Part shown: positions 24,168 to 32,079 of the stretch, in pieces
Layout: each line of letters begins with the position of its first letter
Position numbering within the stretch: position 1 is the stretch's first letter
Assembly (NCBI GenBank): GCA_902619105.1
Contig: CACNCV010000002.1
Location: 108,436-172,435, forward strand
Origin: an uncultured Pelagibacteraceae bacterium
GTDB taxonomy: Bacteria; Pseudomonadota; Alphaproteobacteria; Pelagibacterales; AG-422-B15
Length of the DNA: 64,000 nt
Direction of reading: 5' to 3'
Notes under the pieces: model-generated
Told to the model about the DNA's origin: nothing
The model's database searches: none
The model's input: the letters and a program-made list of their open reading frames with translations, nothing else
Made by a program: the position numbers and the translations under genes

Positions 24168-24872
24168 ATGAATAACTTTCTAAAAACCTTGTTGGTGTCA
24201 TTATCATTATTTGTACTTACTATCACTTATTCAAAAGCCTGGGTAATGGATGTTTGGACAATTGAAGGAATGGACGCTCAAGAATTATCAGATGCAACAG
24301 CTGCCTACAAAGAAAAAGCAATGGCAGGTGGTGCTAAAATGGTAAACATTAGATCATCCTCAAAACTTAGAGGTGATAAACCAGGTGATACTACATTTGT
24401 TCAAGTTTACTACAATAATTTTAGTGATATGATGAGTGATCAAATGTTAGCAGCTGCAAATCCTGATTGGTTTGCTAGTACTTATGGCAAAATAAACCAG
24501 GATGCTTCAAGTAACAATGCAATCATGGCAAATGATAAGCCAATGCCTGAAGGGGGAGCTGCTGGTCAAACTGTTGCCTACGCATTTGTTGAAATAACTA
24601 GTGGTATAAACTTTTTATTAAATATGCCAAAGTTTCAAGAAGTGATGCAAAGTGCAGGAGCAAAAGTTCAGGTGGATAGTTTGAATTGCGCTACATGCGG
24701 AGAGTCAGTACTTCCTGCAAATGCAATGATTTATTTCGCAGCAGCAAATATGAAAGATATGGGTGAAGCAATGGATATATTTGCATCCAGTGATATACAA
24801 AGATGGGTTTTTGCAAATATTGCACCTCACATAAATATAACTGACGCTGGCGTCTTAGCTTTTAATAATTAA
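24168..24872 (+). CDS. Secreted protein with two similar halves, unknown
   Basis: 234 aa. I place the start at ATG 24168 because AAGGAG lies 6 bases upstream; the track start at 24120 has no such site. A signal peptide (FLKTLLVSLSLFVLTITYSKA) precedes WVMDVWTIEGMD. Two halves of about 100 residues seem related: FVQVYYNNFSDMMSDQML...NPDWFASTYGKIN and MIYFAAANMKDMGEAMDIF...DIQRWVFANIAPHI. Both look like ferredoxin-like alpha/beta units. A C-x2-C pair (NCATCGES) lies in the second half. The strong ribosome site suggests abundant expression. No known family recognised; a periplasmic ligand-binding protein is possible. Confidence 0.6.
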   Translation: MNNFLKTLLVSLSLFVLTITYSKAWVMDVWTIEGMDAQELSDATAAYKEKAMAGGAKMVNIRSSSKLRGDKPGDTTFVQVYYNNFSDMMSDQMLAAANPDWFASTYGKINQDASSNNAIMANDKPMPEGGAAGQTVAYAFVEITSGINFLLNMPKFQEVMQSAGAKVQVDSLNCATCGESVLPANAMIYFAAANMKDMGEAMDIFASSDIQRWVFANIAPHINITDAGVLAFNN

Positions 24873-24882
24873 TCCAATTATT

Positions 24883-24912
24883 TAGTTGTCCCAAAGTTTA
24901 TTGGGGCAACTA
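24883..24912. terminator. Hairpin between two converging genes
   Basis: TAGTTGTCCC and GGGGCAACTA pair over 10 bp (one G-U) around a 10-nt loop. The right arm contains the cfa stop codon. There is no long T run on either side, so it is a weak or non-classical terminator for the converging 24168-24872 and cfa transcripts. Confidence 0.5.
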
Positions 24913-26094
24913 AGCAAGCATATAATTCCTTGAGTCAGGGACAGTTTTCTTGTTTTTTGATAATTGCATTTGAAAGACAACTAATGTCGACTCCTCAAAG
25001 GAAGCTTGAGAGGATGAAAGGTAGAAGTCCCACATTCTACAAAATTTTTCATCATAAATTTCTTTGACCTTTTCTATGTTGTCATAAAAGTTGTATCTCC
25101 ATCTTTTTAAAGTTTCTGCATAATGAAATCTTAAAACCTGAACATCTGTTAATGAAAGGCCTGATTTTTCTACTCTAGATACTGTTTCACTAAGTGCAGG
25201 AATATATCCACCTGGAAATATATATTTATCTATCCAAGGGTCAGTATTACCTGGCTCGTTTAATCTTCCAATAGTATGAATAAGGGCCACTCCACTGTCA
25301 TTTAAAAGATCATAGACCTTATTAAAAAATTCCTGATAATGAGCTGTTCCAACGTGCTCAAACATACCAACAGATACTATTCGATCATATTTTTCATTAA
25401 CATTTCTGTAATCCTGCAATCTATATTCAACCTTTTCTAACTTTTCTCTGATTTTTCTTTGCTGTGCATAAGCAATTTGCTCTTCGGATAGCGTTACCCC
25501 AACAACATTTGCATTTGATTTTTTATAAATATGTGCTGCCATTCCACCCCAGCCGCAGCCAATATCTAAGACTGATTGATTTTCTTCAAGAAGAAGTTTT
25601 TTTGAAATTAATTCTTTTTTATTTATTTGAGCCTGTTCTAACGTATCATTTGGAGAGTTAAAGTAGGCACAAGAATATTGTCTATCCGGATCTAAAAATA
25701 GTTCGTAGAGTTTATCAGATAGATCATAATGATGGGCAACGTTTCGTTTTGATTTTGATATGTAGTTACTTGTAGTAAGTTTATTTGATATTGCTCTAAC
25801 TACTTTTGAGAGCTTCATCACCCAATGATCAATATCTACTTCCGTATTAGCAAAAATAAGTTTTAAGAAATCATGAATACGTCCCTCCTCTACCACAAGT
25901 GATCCATTCATATAACTTTCACCAAAATGTATTGATGGGTTCATCAATAATTTTATCTCTGAGAAGTTATTTGTAGTTCTTATCTTTATGGGATCTCCTG
26001 TTCCATCGCCGTACGTATTAATTTCGCCATTCGGCATTACCCATGTGAGGTTTCCTGTTTTTATGATTTTAGAGAGAAGGCTTTTTGTTATCAT
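24910..26094 (-). CDS. cfa: Cyclopropane-fatty-acyl-phospholipid synthase
   Basis: 394 aa SAM-dependent enzyme. N-terminal lipid-binding part (residues 1-90) is followed by RNVAHHYDLSDKLYELFLDPDRQYSCAYF, the CFA hallmark. The SAM motif is VLDIGCGWGGMAAHIY, then VTLSEEQIAYAQ, QDYRNVNEKYDRIVSVGMFEHVGTAHYQEFF, HTIGR and a C-terminal FHYAETLKRWRYNF block. It adds a methylene group across cis double bonds in membrane phospholipids, protecting against stress. It is single, opposite to the gene before it, and ends in a shared hairpin. A number of fatty-acid methyltransferases share this fold, so the exact product is not certain. Confidence 0.9.
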   Translation of the reverse strand: MITKSLLSKIIKTGNLTWVMPNGEINTYGDGTGDPIKIRTTNNFSEIKLLMNPSIHFGESYMNGSLVVEEGRIHDFLKLIFANTEVDIDHWVMKLSKVVRAISNKLTTSNYISKSKRNVAHHYDLSDKLYELFLDPDRQYSCAYFNSPNDTLEQAQINKKELISKKLLLEENQSVLDIGCGWGGMAAHIYKKSNANVVGVTLSEEQIAYAQQRKIREKLEKVEYRLQDYRNVNEKYDRIVSVGMFEHVGTAHYQEFFNKVYDLLNDSGVALIHTIGRLNEPGNTDPWIDKYIFPGGYIPALSETVSRVEKSGLSLTDVQVLRFHYAETLKRWRYNFYDNIEKVKEIYDEKFCRMWDFYLSSSQASFEESTLVVFQMQLSKNKKTVPDSRNYMLA

Positions 26095-26139
26095 GTGCTA
26101 AATTTAATATAATCTTGAGAGAATTTTCAATAATAAAAA

Positions 26140-27210
26140 TTAAGCTGGCTTTTCTGTTAAAATAATTAAAATCTTACTATTTTCATCAATTCCACTTTCT
26201 GGATATTTTTTTGCTTCTTTGATAGCAGCGTATCCAGCCCCACCTGATGGAGAAGTATCAAATTTGTTTTGTTTTAAATCTTCAACCGCAATATCTGCAT
26301 CTTCATCTTCAATAGTCATAAAATTTGTACACGTTATTGCAAGTGATGATAGAGCTCTTATCGAAGGGCTTTTACAATCTAATCGTCCCATATTAGAAAC
26401 ACCACCTGTGACAGTTACTGCTTTTCCCTCGATTATAGACTCGAGCAATACTGGAGCCTTTGTGGGTTCAACAATTATTATTTTTGGATCATTACCAAAA
26501 TATTTTCTCATATAGGTTGCAATGGATGCAGGAAAACCTCCCACTCCGGCTTGTAAAAATATATGTGTTGGAGTTTCATCGCATTTTGTACACGCTTCAT
26601 CTGCAAGAACTAAATATCCCTGCATAACTCTCAAGCCGTGATCGTATCCTTCCCAGGTTACATCTGACAAAAGCATCCAATTGTTTTTCTCAGCTTCTTG
26701 CTTTGCACCCTCTAAACTCTCTTCATAGTCATTGCCGCATACAACAACCTCTGCACCAAAACTTCTAATTTTATCTGCAAAGCTTGAAGGGACATTTTTA
26801 GATAAATAAATTACTGCCTTTGCTCCAAATATTCTTGCGCCAGCCGCTAGAGAAATCCCATGATTACCTGCACTGGCTGATATATAAGTTTTTCCATTTA
26901 GAGCCGAACTCCATTTTGCATCCTTACTGAAAGATTTTAAATTTTCTGCAGCATCACTTGCAATTACAAACGCTGCACCAAGCGCTTTAAAACTTCCAAG
27001 GCCCATTCGGTCTCTTTCATCCTTAAACCATAATTTATTTATACCTAATTCATGACTTAATTTGGCTGACTCAGCTAACGGTGTTTCAGCGGCTTTGGGA
27101 CACAAACTCAAAAGCTTTTTTACAGCCTCAACATCTGTACTAACAGGATCAATGCCATTATCTCCTGGAAGTCCTTTTTTAAAATATGGATTTGTAATAA
27201 ACTTTTTCAT
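26140..27210 (-). CDS. Diaminopropionate ammonia-lyase-like PLP enzyme
   Basis: 356 aa fold-type II PLP enzyme. The segment LWFKDERDRMGLGSFKALGAAFV carries the Schiff-base lysine, with the YISASAGNHGISLAAGARIFGA block typical of diaminopropionate ammonia-lyase and threonine dehydratase relatives. FLQAGVGGFPASIATYMRKYFG is the glycine-rich phosphate loop of DpaL, and PSGGAGYAAI is near the end. DpaL converts 2,3-diaminopropionate to pyruvate and ammonia. This protein is about 40 residues shorter than E. coli YgeX, mainly at the N-terminus, so a related PLP lyase activity on another amino acid is possible. It is single, divergent from 27240. Confidence 0.78.
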   Translation of the reverse strand: MKKFITNPYFKKGLPGDNGIDPVSTDVEAVKKLLSLCPKAAETPLAESAKLSHELGINKLWFKDERDRMGLGSFKALGAAFVIASDAAENLKSFSKDAKWSSALNGKTYISASAGNHGISLAAGARIFGAKAVIYLSKNVPSSFADKIRSFGAEVVVCGNDYEESLEGAKQEAEKNNWMLLSDVTWEGYDHGLRVMQGYLVLADEACTKCDETPTHIFLQAGVGGFPASIATYMRKYFGNDPKIIIVEPTKAPVLLESIIEGKAVTVTGGVSNMGRLDCKSPSIRALSSLAITCTNFMTIEDEDADIAVEDLKQNKFDTSPSGGAGYAAIKEAKKYPESGIDENSKILIILTEKPA

Positions 27211-27239
27211 TAAATAAAAACCTTATCAGATTTAAAAAT

Positions 27240-28124
27240 ATGCGTATATTTATTAGCTATACTATAATAAGTTTTTTTTTAGCTTCAGCTGTGTTTTCTG
27301 ATGAAAAACCAGGAAGAAACTTCACTGATCTTCCTGATATTGATGACGGTTATAATATTCATGTTATGTACGTTTTACCAAAAGATGGTGTTGATAAAGA
27401 ATATGATCTTGATAGCAAAATAAGCATGTTAATGTATCAAATCGATAAATGGTTTAACTCAAAAACTAAAGATAGATTATTTGCAGATGGTCAAAATCTT
27501 AAATTTGATCGTAAAGATGATAGTAAAATTGATATAACCTTTTTAAGATTGGATATTAATGATGATGAAATATCCAAACACGGAATTCAGGCAGTTAATG
27601 TATTACAGCCTGCAATAAGTCGATTTGGTTTTAACGACCCAAAAAAAGTTTATTTCATCATCTATGGCGGCTCTAACAGAGATGTTTGTGCGTCTTCTCA
27701 ACTTCCAAGTTATGCAACAGAGAGTGTAACAGCTAACACGGCAGCCCTTTATTACCCAGGAAAAAGAAGTGGATCATGTATTGAAAACAATGGTGGTTTT
27801 AAACCTGAATTTAATGAAACTGCTAAAGCTGCTCTTCATGAGATCCTGCATGTTTTGGGGGCCGTACCACAGTGTGCAGAAGATCATCTCGTTTTTAAAG
27901 ATGAAGGTACAATTAATGATGGCATCGGAGGGCACTTATCAATACCTGGCGATATAATGTACAGCGTACAATCTAATAAAACTTACGATAAAGCGAAACA
28001 TTTAGATTTCAAAAGTTCAAATTATTATAATCACAATAATGAAAATTGTTTAGATATTGCAAAAAGTAGATATGTGCTTCCAACAGTTAGTAATCCTCAA
28101 CTGCCCACTTTTTCAACAAAATAA
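27240..28124 (+). CDS. Secreted zinc-protease-like protein
   Basis: 294 aa with a signal peptide (IFISYTIISFFLASAVFS). The key motif is KAALHEILHVLGAVPQCAEDH: an HExxH site with a third His ten residues past the second. This resembles the metzincin zinc site but is not the exact HExxHxxGxxH spacing. The motif also carries a Cys, and a second Cys (RDVCASS) could pair with the CIENN Cys. Gly-rich IGGHLSIPGDIMYS follows, where a Met-turn (DIMYS) is visible. The rest shows acidic D-rich stretches that could bind calcium. Peptidase activity is inferred only from the motif; substrate unknown. Confidence 0.6.
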   Translation: MRIFISYTIISFFLASAVFSDEKPGRNFTDLPDIDDGYNIHVMYVLPKDGVDKEYDLDSKISMLMYQIDKWFNSKTKDRLFADGQNLKFDRKDDSKIDITFLRLDINDDEISKHGIQAVNVLQPAISRFGFNDPKKVYFIIYGGSNRDVCASSQLPSYATESVTANTAALYYPGKRSGSCIENNGGFKPEFNETAKAALHEILHVLGAVPQCAEDHLVFKDEGTINDGIGGHLSIPGDIMYSVQSNKTYDKAKHLDFKSSNYYNHNNENCLDIAKSRYVLPTVSNPQLPTFSTK

Positions 28125-28125
28125 G

Positions 28126-28644
28126 TTATGGTGTTGCAGCTGGTATTGGCGAATAATTATACATAACATAAAGTTGCTGGTAGCATAGCTTGCCTGTTTT
28201 CGCTGCATAATCCTGATGGTACTCTTCTGCAGGATAAAACTCTACTGTTTCTCTAATTTCTGTAACTATTGGGTTTTCAAACTTGCCTGATAAATCTATT
28301 TTTTCAATTTTACTCTCAATAATTTCTTTTTCATCTTCGCTGTTGAAGAAGAGTATCGATTTATATTGCTCCCCAATATCAGGTCCTTGACGATTTAAGG
28401 TTGTTGGATCATGAATGATAAAAAATGTATCAATCAATTCATTAAAAGTAACTTCACTGCTATCATAATCAATCTTGACCACTTCAACGTGACCTGTCTC
28501 GCCAGTTAAAACATCCTCATATCTAGGATTATCTAAATGACCACCAGAATAACCTGAGGTTGCATTGATAACGCCAGGCATTTGTTCATATAAGACTTCA
28601 ACACCCCAAAAGCATCCAGCTCCCACTATTAAAGATGATAACAT
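28126..28644 (-). CDS. msrA: Peptide methionine-S-sulfoxide reductase MsrA
   Basis: 172 aa. The catalytic site is GAGCFWGVEVLYEQMPGV near the N-terminus; SGYSGGHLDNPRYEDVLTGETGHVEVVKIDYD, FFIIHDPTTLNRQGPDIGEQYKSILFF and EYHQDYAAKTGKLCY complete the family pattern. The start at ATG 28644 leaves only eight residues before the catalytic motif, so the protein is cytoplasmic. The late Cys in GKLCY may be the resolving Cys. It repairs methionine-S-sulfoxide; the R-form enzyme MsrB is in the suf operon at 37.6 kb. Confidence 0.93.
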   Translation of the reverse strand: MLSSLIVGAGCFWGVEVLYEQMPGVINATSGYSGGHLDNPRYEDVLTGETGHVEVVKIDYDSSEVTFNELIDTFFIIHDPTTLNRQGPDIGEQYKSILFFNSEDEKEIIESKIEKIDLSGKFENPIVTEIRETVEFYPAEEYHQDYAAKTGKLCYQQLYVMYNYSPIPAATP

Positions 28645-28681
28645 ACTAGTTGATATAAATTGCTCTTGAGAAATTCAATAT

Positions 28682-29785
28682 TTATTTTCGGTCAGCCACA
28701 AGCATTTCGTCATAAAACCATAATCCGTCATGATCACGAATTATGTCCTCAATACACTTAATATAACTTTGATCTGCTTCCTTTTCCTTAACCATTTGAT
28801 CACTTATTTGAGCAACATATGTGCAAGCATTCCATGCAGAAAATACTAATGATGTGGCAATACCACTGTTTATCTCATTTGGCTGCGACCTCAGTTTGTA
28901 TTCAAATATCTCTGGTTCTCTGAAATGAATTTTGCCATTAAGTTCATTACCTAAGTTATTTTTCATGTACTGAATGATGTCATGACCTTTATTTGGAAAT
29001 GGATTTTCATCAGGCCAAAGTTGATTAATTGCATTTAGACCAGGGTCATTTCCGTAAGAGTGAAAAGCAACCATTTTTCCATTTGGCGCTAGCAAACTAA
29101 CCATAGGTTTAATTACATTATTAACTTTTTTTTCAACACTTGCTCGTGAGCGATATGCTTGTGAGACAATAACTAAATCAAATTCATTAATAGACTCGTT
29201 TTTAGATGGAATTATTTGATCTAACGTGAATTCGTGATCTTTTCTATATATGCAAATTACAGATGGATTTTCATAAGTTGTATTTCCCTGCTTATTTTCT
29301 TCAACTCTCCAATTTTCTTTTAAAAGTGGGCCCAACTGTCTTAATTGCTCATAGAAACCAAATGAAGAGTCACCATCTAATGCAATGCTACTCCAGTTCA
29401 TATTTTGTTGCTTAGACTGGTTATTTGATTTGAGATACCCAGCCTCAGAGTAGTGTAAATTAGATATTGTAAAAACCATATTTGGATGTTCAACAAATCT
29501 ATCAGCAAGTTTTTCAATTGTAATTCTTGCATCTTCCATGCTTACATCTTTGCAAGAAACATAAAAAGGAACAGTTGGAAATTTTTGATGGGCAATTCGA
29601 AGTACATTCATTAACACTGCTCCATCACCTACACCAGCATCAAATATTTTTAGAGCTGGTTTTATTGGTTTCAATTCATTAATGATATGAGATAGTTTTT
29701 CAGCTATTACTGCCTTTTCATTTGTAGTTGTTACAAATAATAAATATCTCTGTCGATTGTCAAAAAAACGGACTTCTTCTTCCAT
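28682..29785 (-). CDS. SAM-dependent methyltransferase-like protein
   Basis: About 367 aa from ATG 29785; the track start at 29821 is a GTG. The SAM-binding motif is LKIFDAGVGDGAVLMNVL. Downstream are SYSCK-like acidic strand VSCKDVSMEDA, SNLHYSEAGY, and FDLVIVSQAYRSR, which fits motif IV of class I methyltransferases; MVAFHSYGNDPG is motif V-like. The first residues, EEEVRFFDNRQRYLLFVTTTNEKAVIAEKL, are a conserved-looking N-terminal cap. The C-terminal end is long and shows no known domain. Substrate unknown; histidine-betaine or lipid methyltransferase types are conceivable but unsupported. It is divergent from the DUF1192 gene. Confidence 0.7.
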   Translation of the reverse strand: MEEEVRFFDNRQRYLLFVTTTNEKAVIAEKLSHIINELKPIKPALKIFDAGVGDGAVLMNVLRIAHQKFPTVPFYVSCKDVSMEDARITIEKLADRFVEHPNMVFTISNLHYSEAGYLKSNNQSKQQNMNWSSIALDGDSSFGFYEQLRQLGPLLKENWRVEENKQGNTTYENPSVICIYRKDHEFTLDQIIPSKNESINEFDLVIVSQAYRSRASVEKKVNNVIKPMVSLLAPNGKMVAFHSYGNDPGLNAINQLWPDENPFPNKGHDIIQYMKNNLGNELNGKIHFREPEIFEYKLRSQPNEINSGIATSLVFSAWNACTYVAQISDQMVKEKEADQSYIKCIEDIIRDHDGLWFYDEMLVADRK

Positions 29786-29812
29786 ATTTAATCTTAACAA
29801 GTTGCCAAAAAA

Positions 29813-30010
29813 ATGAAACACTCAACTTTAATGGATACTGATGATTTAGAGCCAATTATTAAGCCAAAAGAAATTGATTTTGATACTTTGAGTATAGAAG
29901 AACTTAAAGATTATATTAAAGAACTTAATGCAGAAATAAAGAGAGCTGAAAACTATATTTCATCTAAAGAAAAAGATCGTCTAAATGCCGAAAGTTTATT
30001 CAAAAAATGA
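29813..30010 (+). CDS. DUF1192 family small protein
   Basis: 65 aa with the DUF1192 core LSIEELKDYIKELNAEIKRAENYISSKEKDRLNAESLFKK: an acidic N-terminus and a helical, coiled-coil C-terminus. It is typical of alphaproteobacteria, function unknown. The ATG at 29813 is the track start; a second ATG at 29831 (MDTDDLEP) is also possible and would avoid the divergent promoter. It overlaps the next gene by ATGA. Confidence 0.8.
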   Translation: MKHSTLMDTDDLEPIIKPKEIDFDTLSIEELKDYIKELNAEIKRAENYISSKEKDRLNAESLFKK

Positions 30011-30234
30011 TTAATAGATACGGCTTAGTTCCATTAGCATTCGCACTTTTCGTTTTTGTCATTTTTTTTACATCTCTTGTTCCTTCACCGCACAAGAGTT
30101 GTATTGATCGAAATTTGGCTGTTTTAAATAATTTAGATGAGGCTAAATATTCAGAAAGCGAGATAAAAGAACTTGGTTTATCGATTGGAACTGGCTGCAG
30201 AGAAGATAATTCCTTTCAACTTGCAGCCAATTAA
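30007..30234 (+). CDS. Small membrane-anchored protein
   Basis: 75 aa. One hydrophobic N-terminal helix (GLVPLAFALFVFVIFFTSLV) is followed by a polar tail with two Cys residues (HKSCIDR and GTGCRED) that may form a disulfide in the periplasm. Start codon overlaps the DUF1192 stop (ATGA), so both are expressed together. No family is recognised. Confidence 0.6.
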   Translation: MINRYGLVPLAFALFVFVIFFTSLVPSPHKSCIDRNLAVLNNLDEAKYSESEIKELGLSIGTGCREDNSFQLAAN

Positions 30235-30238
30235 AATT

Positions 30239-30532
30239 TTAGCTTGGAAAATTTAAGAGGGCATCTTCAGTCATAACTGTCATCACCGTTGTCTCAGTTA
30301 AAGCTCCTGCCTCTTGCCTGGCTTTAGTTAATTCTTCGTCGTTTTTAAAAGCCATAAGTCCTTCTTTATCATCATAATGCATAATAACTACCATGGAGTT
30401 ATCATCTTCAGCATGAGATCCAGCAAATATAATTCTACCTTTAAAGCCCTCTAGTTTATGTTTATTTTCATGAACCATATCTTTCCATGATTTAAAACCT
30501 TTGGATAATTTTTGTGTCAACATAACGTACAT
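30239..30532 (-). CDS. Small alpha/beta barrel protein (ABM-like), cluster gene 5
   Basis: 97 aa with the size and strand pattern of dimeric ferredoxin-like proteins (antibiotic biosynthesis monooxygenase type): MYVMLTQKLSKGFKSWKDMVHENKHKLEGFKGRIIFAGSHAEDDNSMVVIMHYDDKEGLMAF. AAGGAG precedes ATG 30532. It is the last gene of the minus-strand cluster at 30.2-32.0 kb, 15 bases after the 125-aa gene. A role in binding or oxidising a small aromatic or polyketide-like molecule is suggested by the fold and neighbours (cupin, SnoaL-like, GYD), but no catalytic residue can be named. Confidence 0.65.
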   Translation of the reverse strand: MYVMLTQKLSKGFKSWKDMVHENKHKLEGFKGRIIFAGSHAEDDNSMVVIMHYDDKEGLMAFKNDEELTKARQEAGALTETTVMTVMTEDALLNFPS

Positions 30533-30547
30533 ATTTAAATCTCCTTT

Positions 30548-30925
30548 CTATGATTCCATTGAAGCTATTACTTCAGCATTAAATGACATATCAGTTTGAT
30601 ATTCAGCCATGCCTGCCATCTTTTCAGCGGCAGGATGTGATTGCCAAAGTTCAAAATGCTTCATTGCTCCTTGATCAGTAACGTACACCTCATGTAAGGA
30701 ATATATTATCTTTCCTGATGGACCTTTTTCTAAATCATTGTCGATATACTGAGGTGCTTTTGAAACAGAATAGTCAACAATCCTTGGCTCACTGTCTCCG
30801 CTTAAATTGTGTGTTTCTCTCATCCACGCCTCATGCTCAGAAAAGAAGCTTTCAAATTCAGATTTCTTTTCTTCTGGTACAATCCATTGAGTAGTAAGAG
30901 TATATTGCGATTTATTAGTTGTCAT
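30548..30925 (-). CDS. ABM-like alpha/beta barrel protein, cluster gene 4
   Basis: 125 aa. The N-terminal YTLTTQWIVPEEKKSEFESFFSEHEAWMRETHN and later IIYSLHEVYVTDQGAMKHFELWQSHPAAEKMAGMAEYQTDMSF follow the strand-helix-strand pattern of antibiotic biosynthesis monooxygenase domains, including HF...W near the second helix. It starts 2 bases after the cupin stop and is likely co-translated. Such proteins often work as cofactor-free oxygenases or heme-degrading subunits; the substrate here is not known. Confidence 0.7.
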   Translation of the reverse strand: MTTNKSQYTLTTQWIVPEEKKSEFESFFSEHEAWMRETHNLSGDSEPRIVDYSVSKAPQYIDNDLEKGPSGKIIYSLHEVYVTDQGAMKHFELWQSHPAAEKMAGMAEYQTDMSFNAEVIASMES

Positions 30926-30927
30926 AA

Positions 30928-31278
30928 TTACTCACCCCATTTACCTGCAAATTCATACACAACAGCAGGATCATCACCTACAACCCATCCATCGTGACCA
31001 GGTGCAATTGAATACGCATCACCGGCAGTATAAGACATTTCAGTGCCATCGTTGTGCTTGACTGCAACTGTTCCACTCACAATCACGCCCAAATGCGTTG
31101 CTTGGCAACTATCTGTGCCCACTGTAGGCTTGATATCATTCGACCACTTCCATCCTGGTTCAAGTGATAATTTCATAATGCGTTGTCCACCTACATTTAC
31201 AGCTTCAATTTTTGCATTATTAAAATTGTCATTAATTTCATCGGCATTAGCAAAACTTTTTACCTCAACACTACTCAT
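30928..31278 (-). CDS. Cupin-domain protein, cluster gene 3
   Basis: About 116 aa. I move the start to ATG 31278 because AAGGAG lies 5 bases upstream; the track start at 31284 is a GTG inside the ribosome site. It is a single cupin barrel: motif 1 appears in THLGVIVSGTVAVKHNDGTEM, motif 2 in YTAGDAYSIAPGHDGWVVGDDPAVVYEF. The first motif keeps His and the Gly residues but lacks the usual second His pair (GxxxHxH), so metal binding is uncertain. It is part of the five-gene cluster. A sensor, isomerase or small dioxygenase role is possible. Confidence 0.8.
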   Translation of the reverse strand: MSSVEVKSFANADEINDNFNNAKIEAVNVGGQRIMKLSLEPGWKWSNDIKPTVGTDSCQATHLGVIVSGTVAVKHNDGTEMSYTAGDAYSIAPGHDGWVVGDDPAVVYEFAGKWGE

Positions 31279-31287
31279 AAACACTCC

Positions 31288-31668
31288 TTATTTCTTCATT
31301 GCATTAAACGCAGTAAGCGTATCATCAAAAGTCATCATGACTTTGAATTGATTGTTCTCAACTTCAAAGTAATGACCAAACATAGTATCCATACCATCAG
31401 CAGTTCCTTTTACTAATGCGAATACTTTGTTGCCTTCACTAATCATTGCTTGCGGTGTAACCATAAAATTATCCCAGTACTCAGGGATTTTTGACATATT
31501 TGCAATGAAATTTTCCTTACCTTTATGCACACCTGCTAATGGATGTTTTCCTTCTTCTCCTGGAAAAGTCCATGTTATGTCGTCATGAACTATTTCACCA
31601 AAGAATGTTTCCATATCTCCAGATCCAAATAAATCATAACCTCTTTGTACTACTTCTTTAACGTCCAT
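31288..31668 (-). CDS. SnoaL/NTF2-like protein, cluster gene 2
   Basis: About 126 aa from ATG 31668, which has a perfect AGGAGG upstream; the track start at 31722 lies inside the GYD gene. NTF2-fold pattern: VVQRGYDLFGSGDMETFFGEIVHDDITWTFPGEEGKHPLAGVHKGKENF then a curved sheet ending YFEVENNQFKVMMTFDDTLTAFNAMKK. The W and H/D residues of the pocket (DDITW, GHYFE) are those used by SnoaL and ketosteroid isomerase relatives. It starts directly after the GYD stop. Role: cyclase/isomerase or small-molecule binding, uncertain. Confidence 0.8.
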   Translation of the reverse strand: MDVKEVVQRGYDLFGSGDMETFFGEIVHDDITWTFPGEEGKHPLAGVHKGKENFIANMSKIPEYWDNFMVTPQAMISEGNKVFALVKGTADGMDTMFGHYFEVENNQFKVMMTFDDTLTAFNAMKK

Positions 31669-31669
31669 A

Positions 31670-31996
31670 TTAACCTCCTGGTTTAGAATAGCTGCCAAGT
31701 GCTGTACCTGCTTTGGAAACAATCTCTGTCATATCCACTGCTTCCAAAATAACTGCATCAGTTGCCATACCAGTAGATTGTACAGCAATTTTTGCACCTG
31801 CCGCTGAATTAAAATCAATAGAGTCTACAACCATCACTAAATCATAGTCCCCTCTAACTATATCAAAAGATAAAAGATTTCCCCCAACTGACTCAACAAG
31901 CTTGGTTACAGCTGCCTTTCTGTCATCTTCAGGTTTGCTTAAAAATCCTTTAAGGGCTTCTGGGGTATATTTTGCCATCATATAAAATTTAGCCAT
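31670..31996 (-). CDS. GYD-domain protein, cluster gene 1
   Basis: 108 aa, GYD (dimeric alpha/beta barrel) family: FYMMAKYTPEALKGFLSKPEDDRKAAVTKLVESVGGNLLSFDIVRGDYDLVMVVDSIDFNSAAGAKIAVQSTGMA. The family name comes from the RGDYD/GEYD motif seen here. ATG 31996 is preceded by AAAGGAGTAAAT. It is the first gene of the cluster, and a Pho-box-like promoter lies directly upstream at 32035-32052. Function of GYD proteins is unknown; they frequently sit next to cupins and oxygenases. Confidence 0.85.
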   Translation of the reverse strand: MAKFYMMAKYTPEALKGFLSKPEDDRKAAVTKLVESVGGNLLSFDIVRGDYDLVMVVDSIDFNSAAGAKIAVQSTGMATDAVILEAVDMTEIVSKAGTALGSYSKPGG

Positions 31997-32034
31997 ATTT
32001 ACTCCTTTAAATAAAAATATTATGAACTATCTTA

Positions 32035-32052
32035 GTGAAACTTTTATGACAA
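32035..32052 (-). promoter_or_regulatory. Candidate Pho box upstream of the GYD-cupin cluster
   Basis: On the minus strand TTGTCATAAAAGTTTCAC matches 13 of 16 informative positions of the PhoB consensus (CTGTCATANANCTGTCAY). A -10-like CATAAT follows after exactly 10 bases, the spacing of E. coli phoA. The box points toward the five-gene cluster. The divergent SDR gene starts 28 bases away and may be affected too. Confidence 0.5.
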
Positions 32053-32079
32053 ATTTTTATACCTTTTTAAGGAGTTAAT

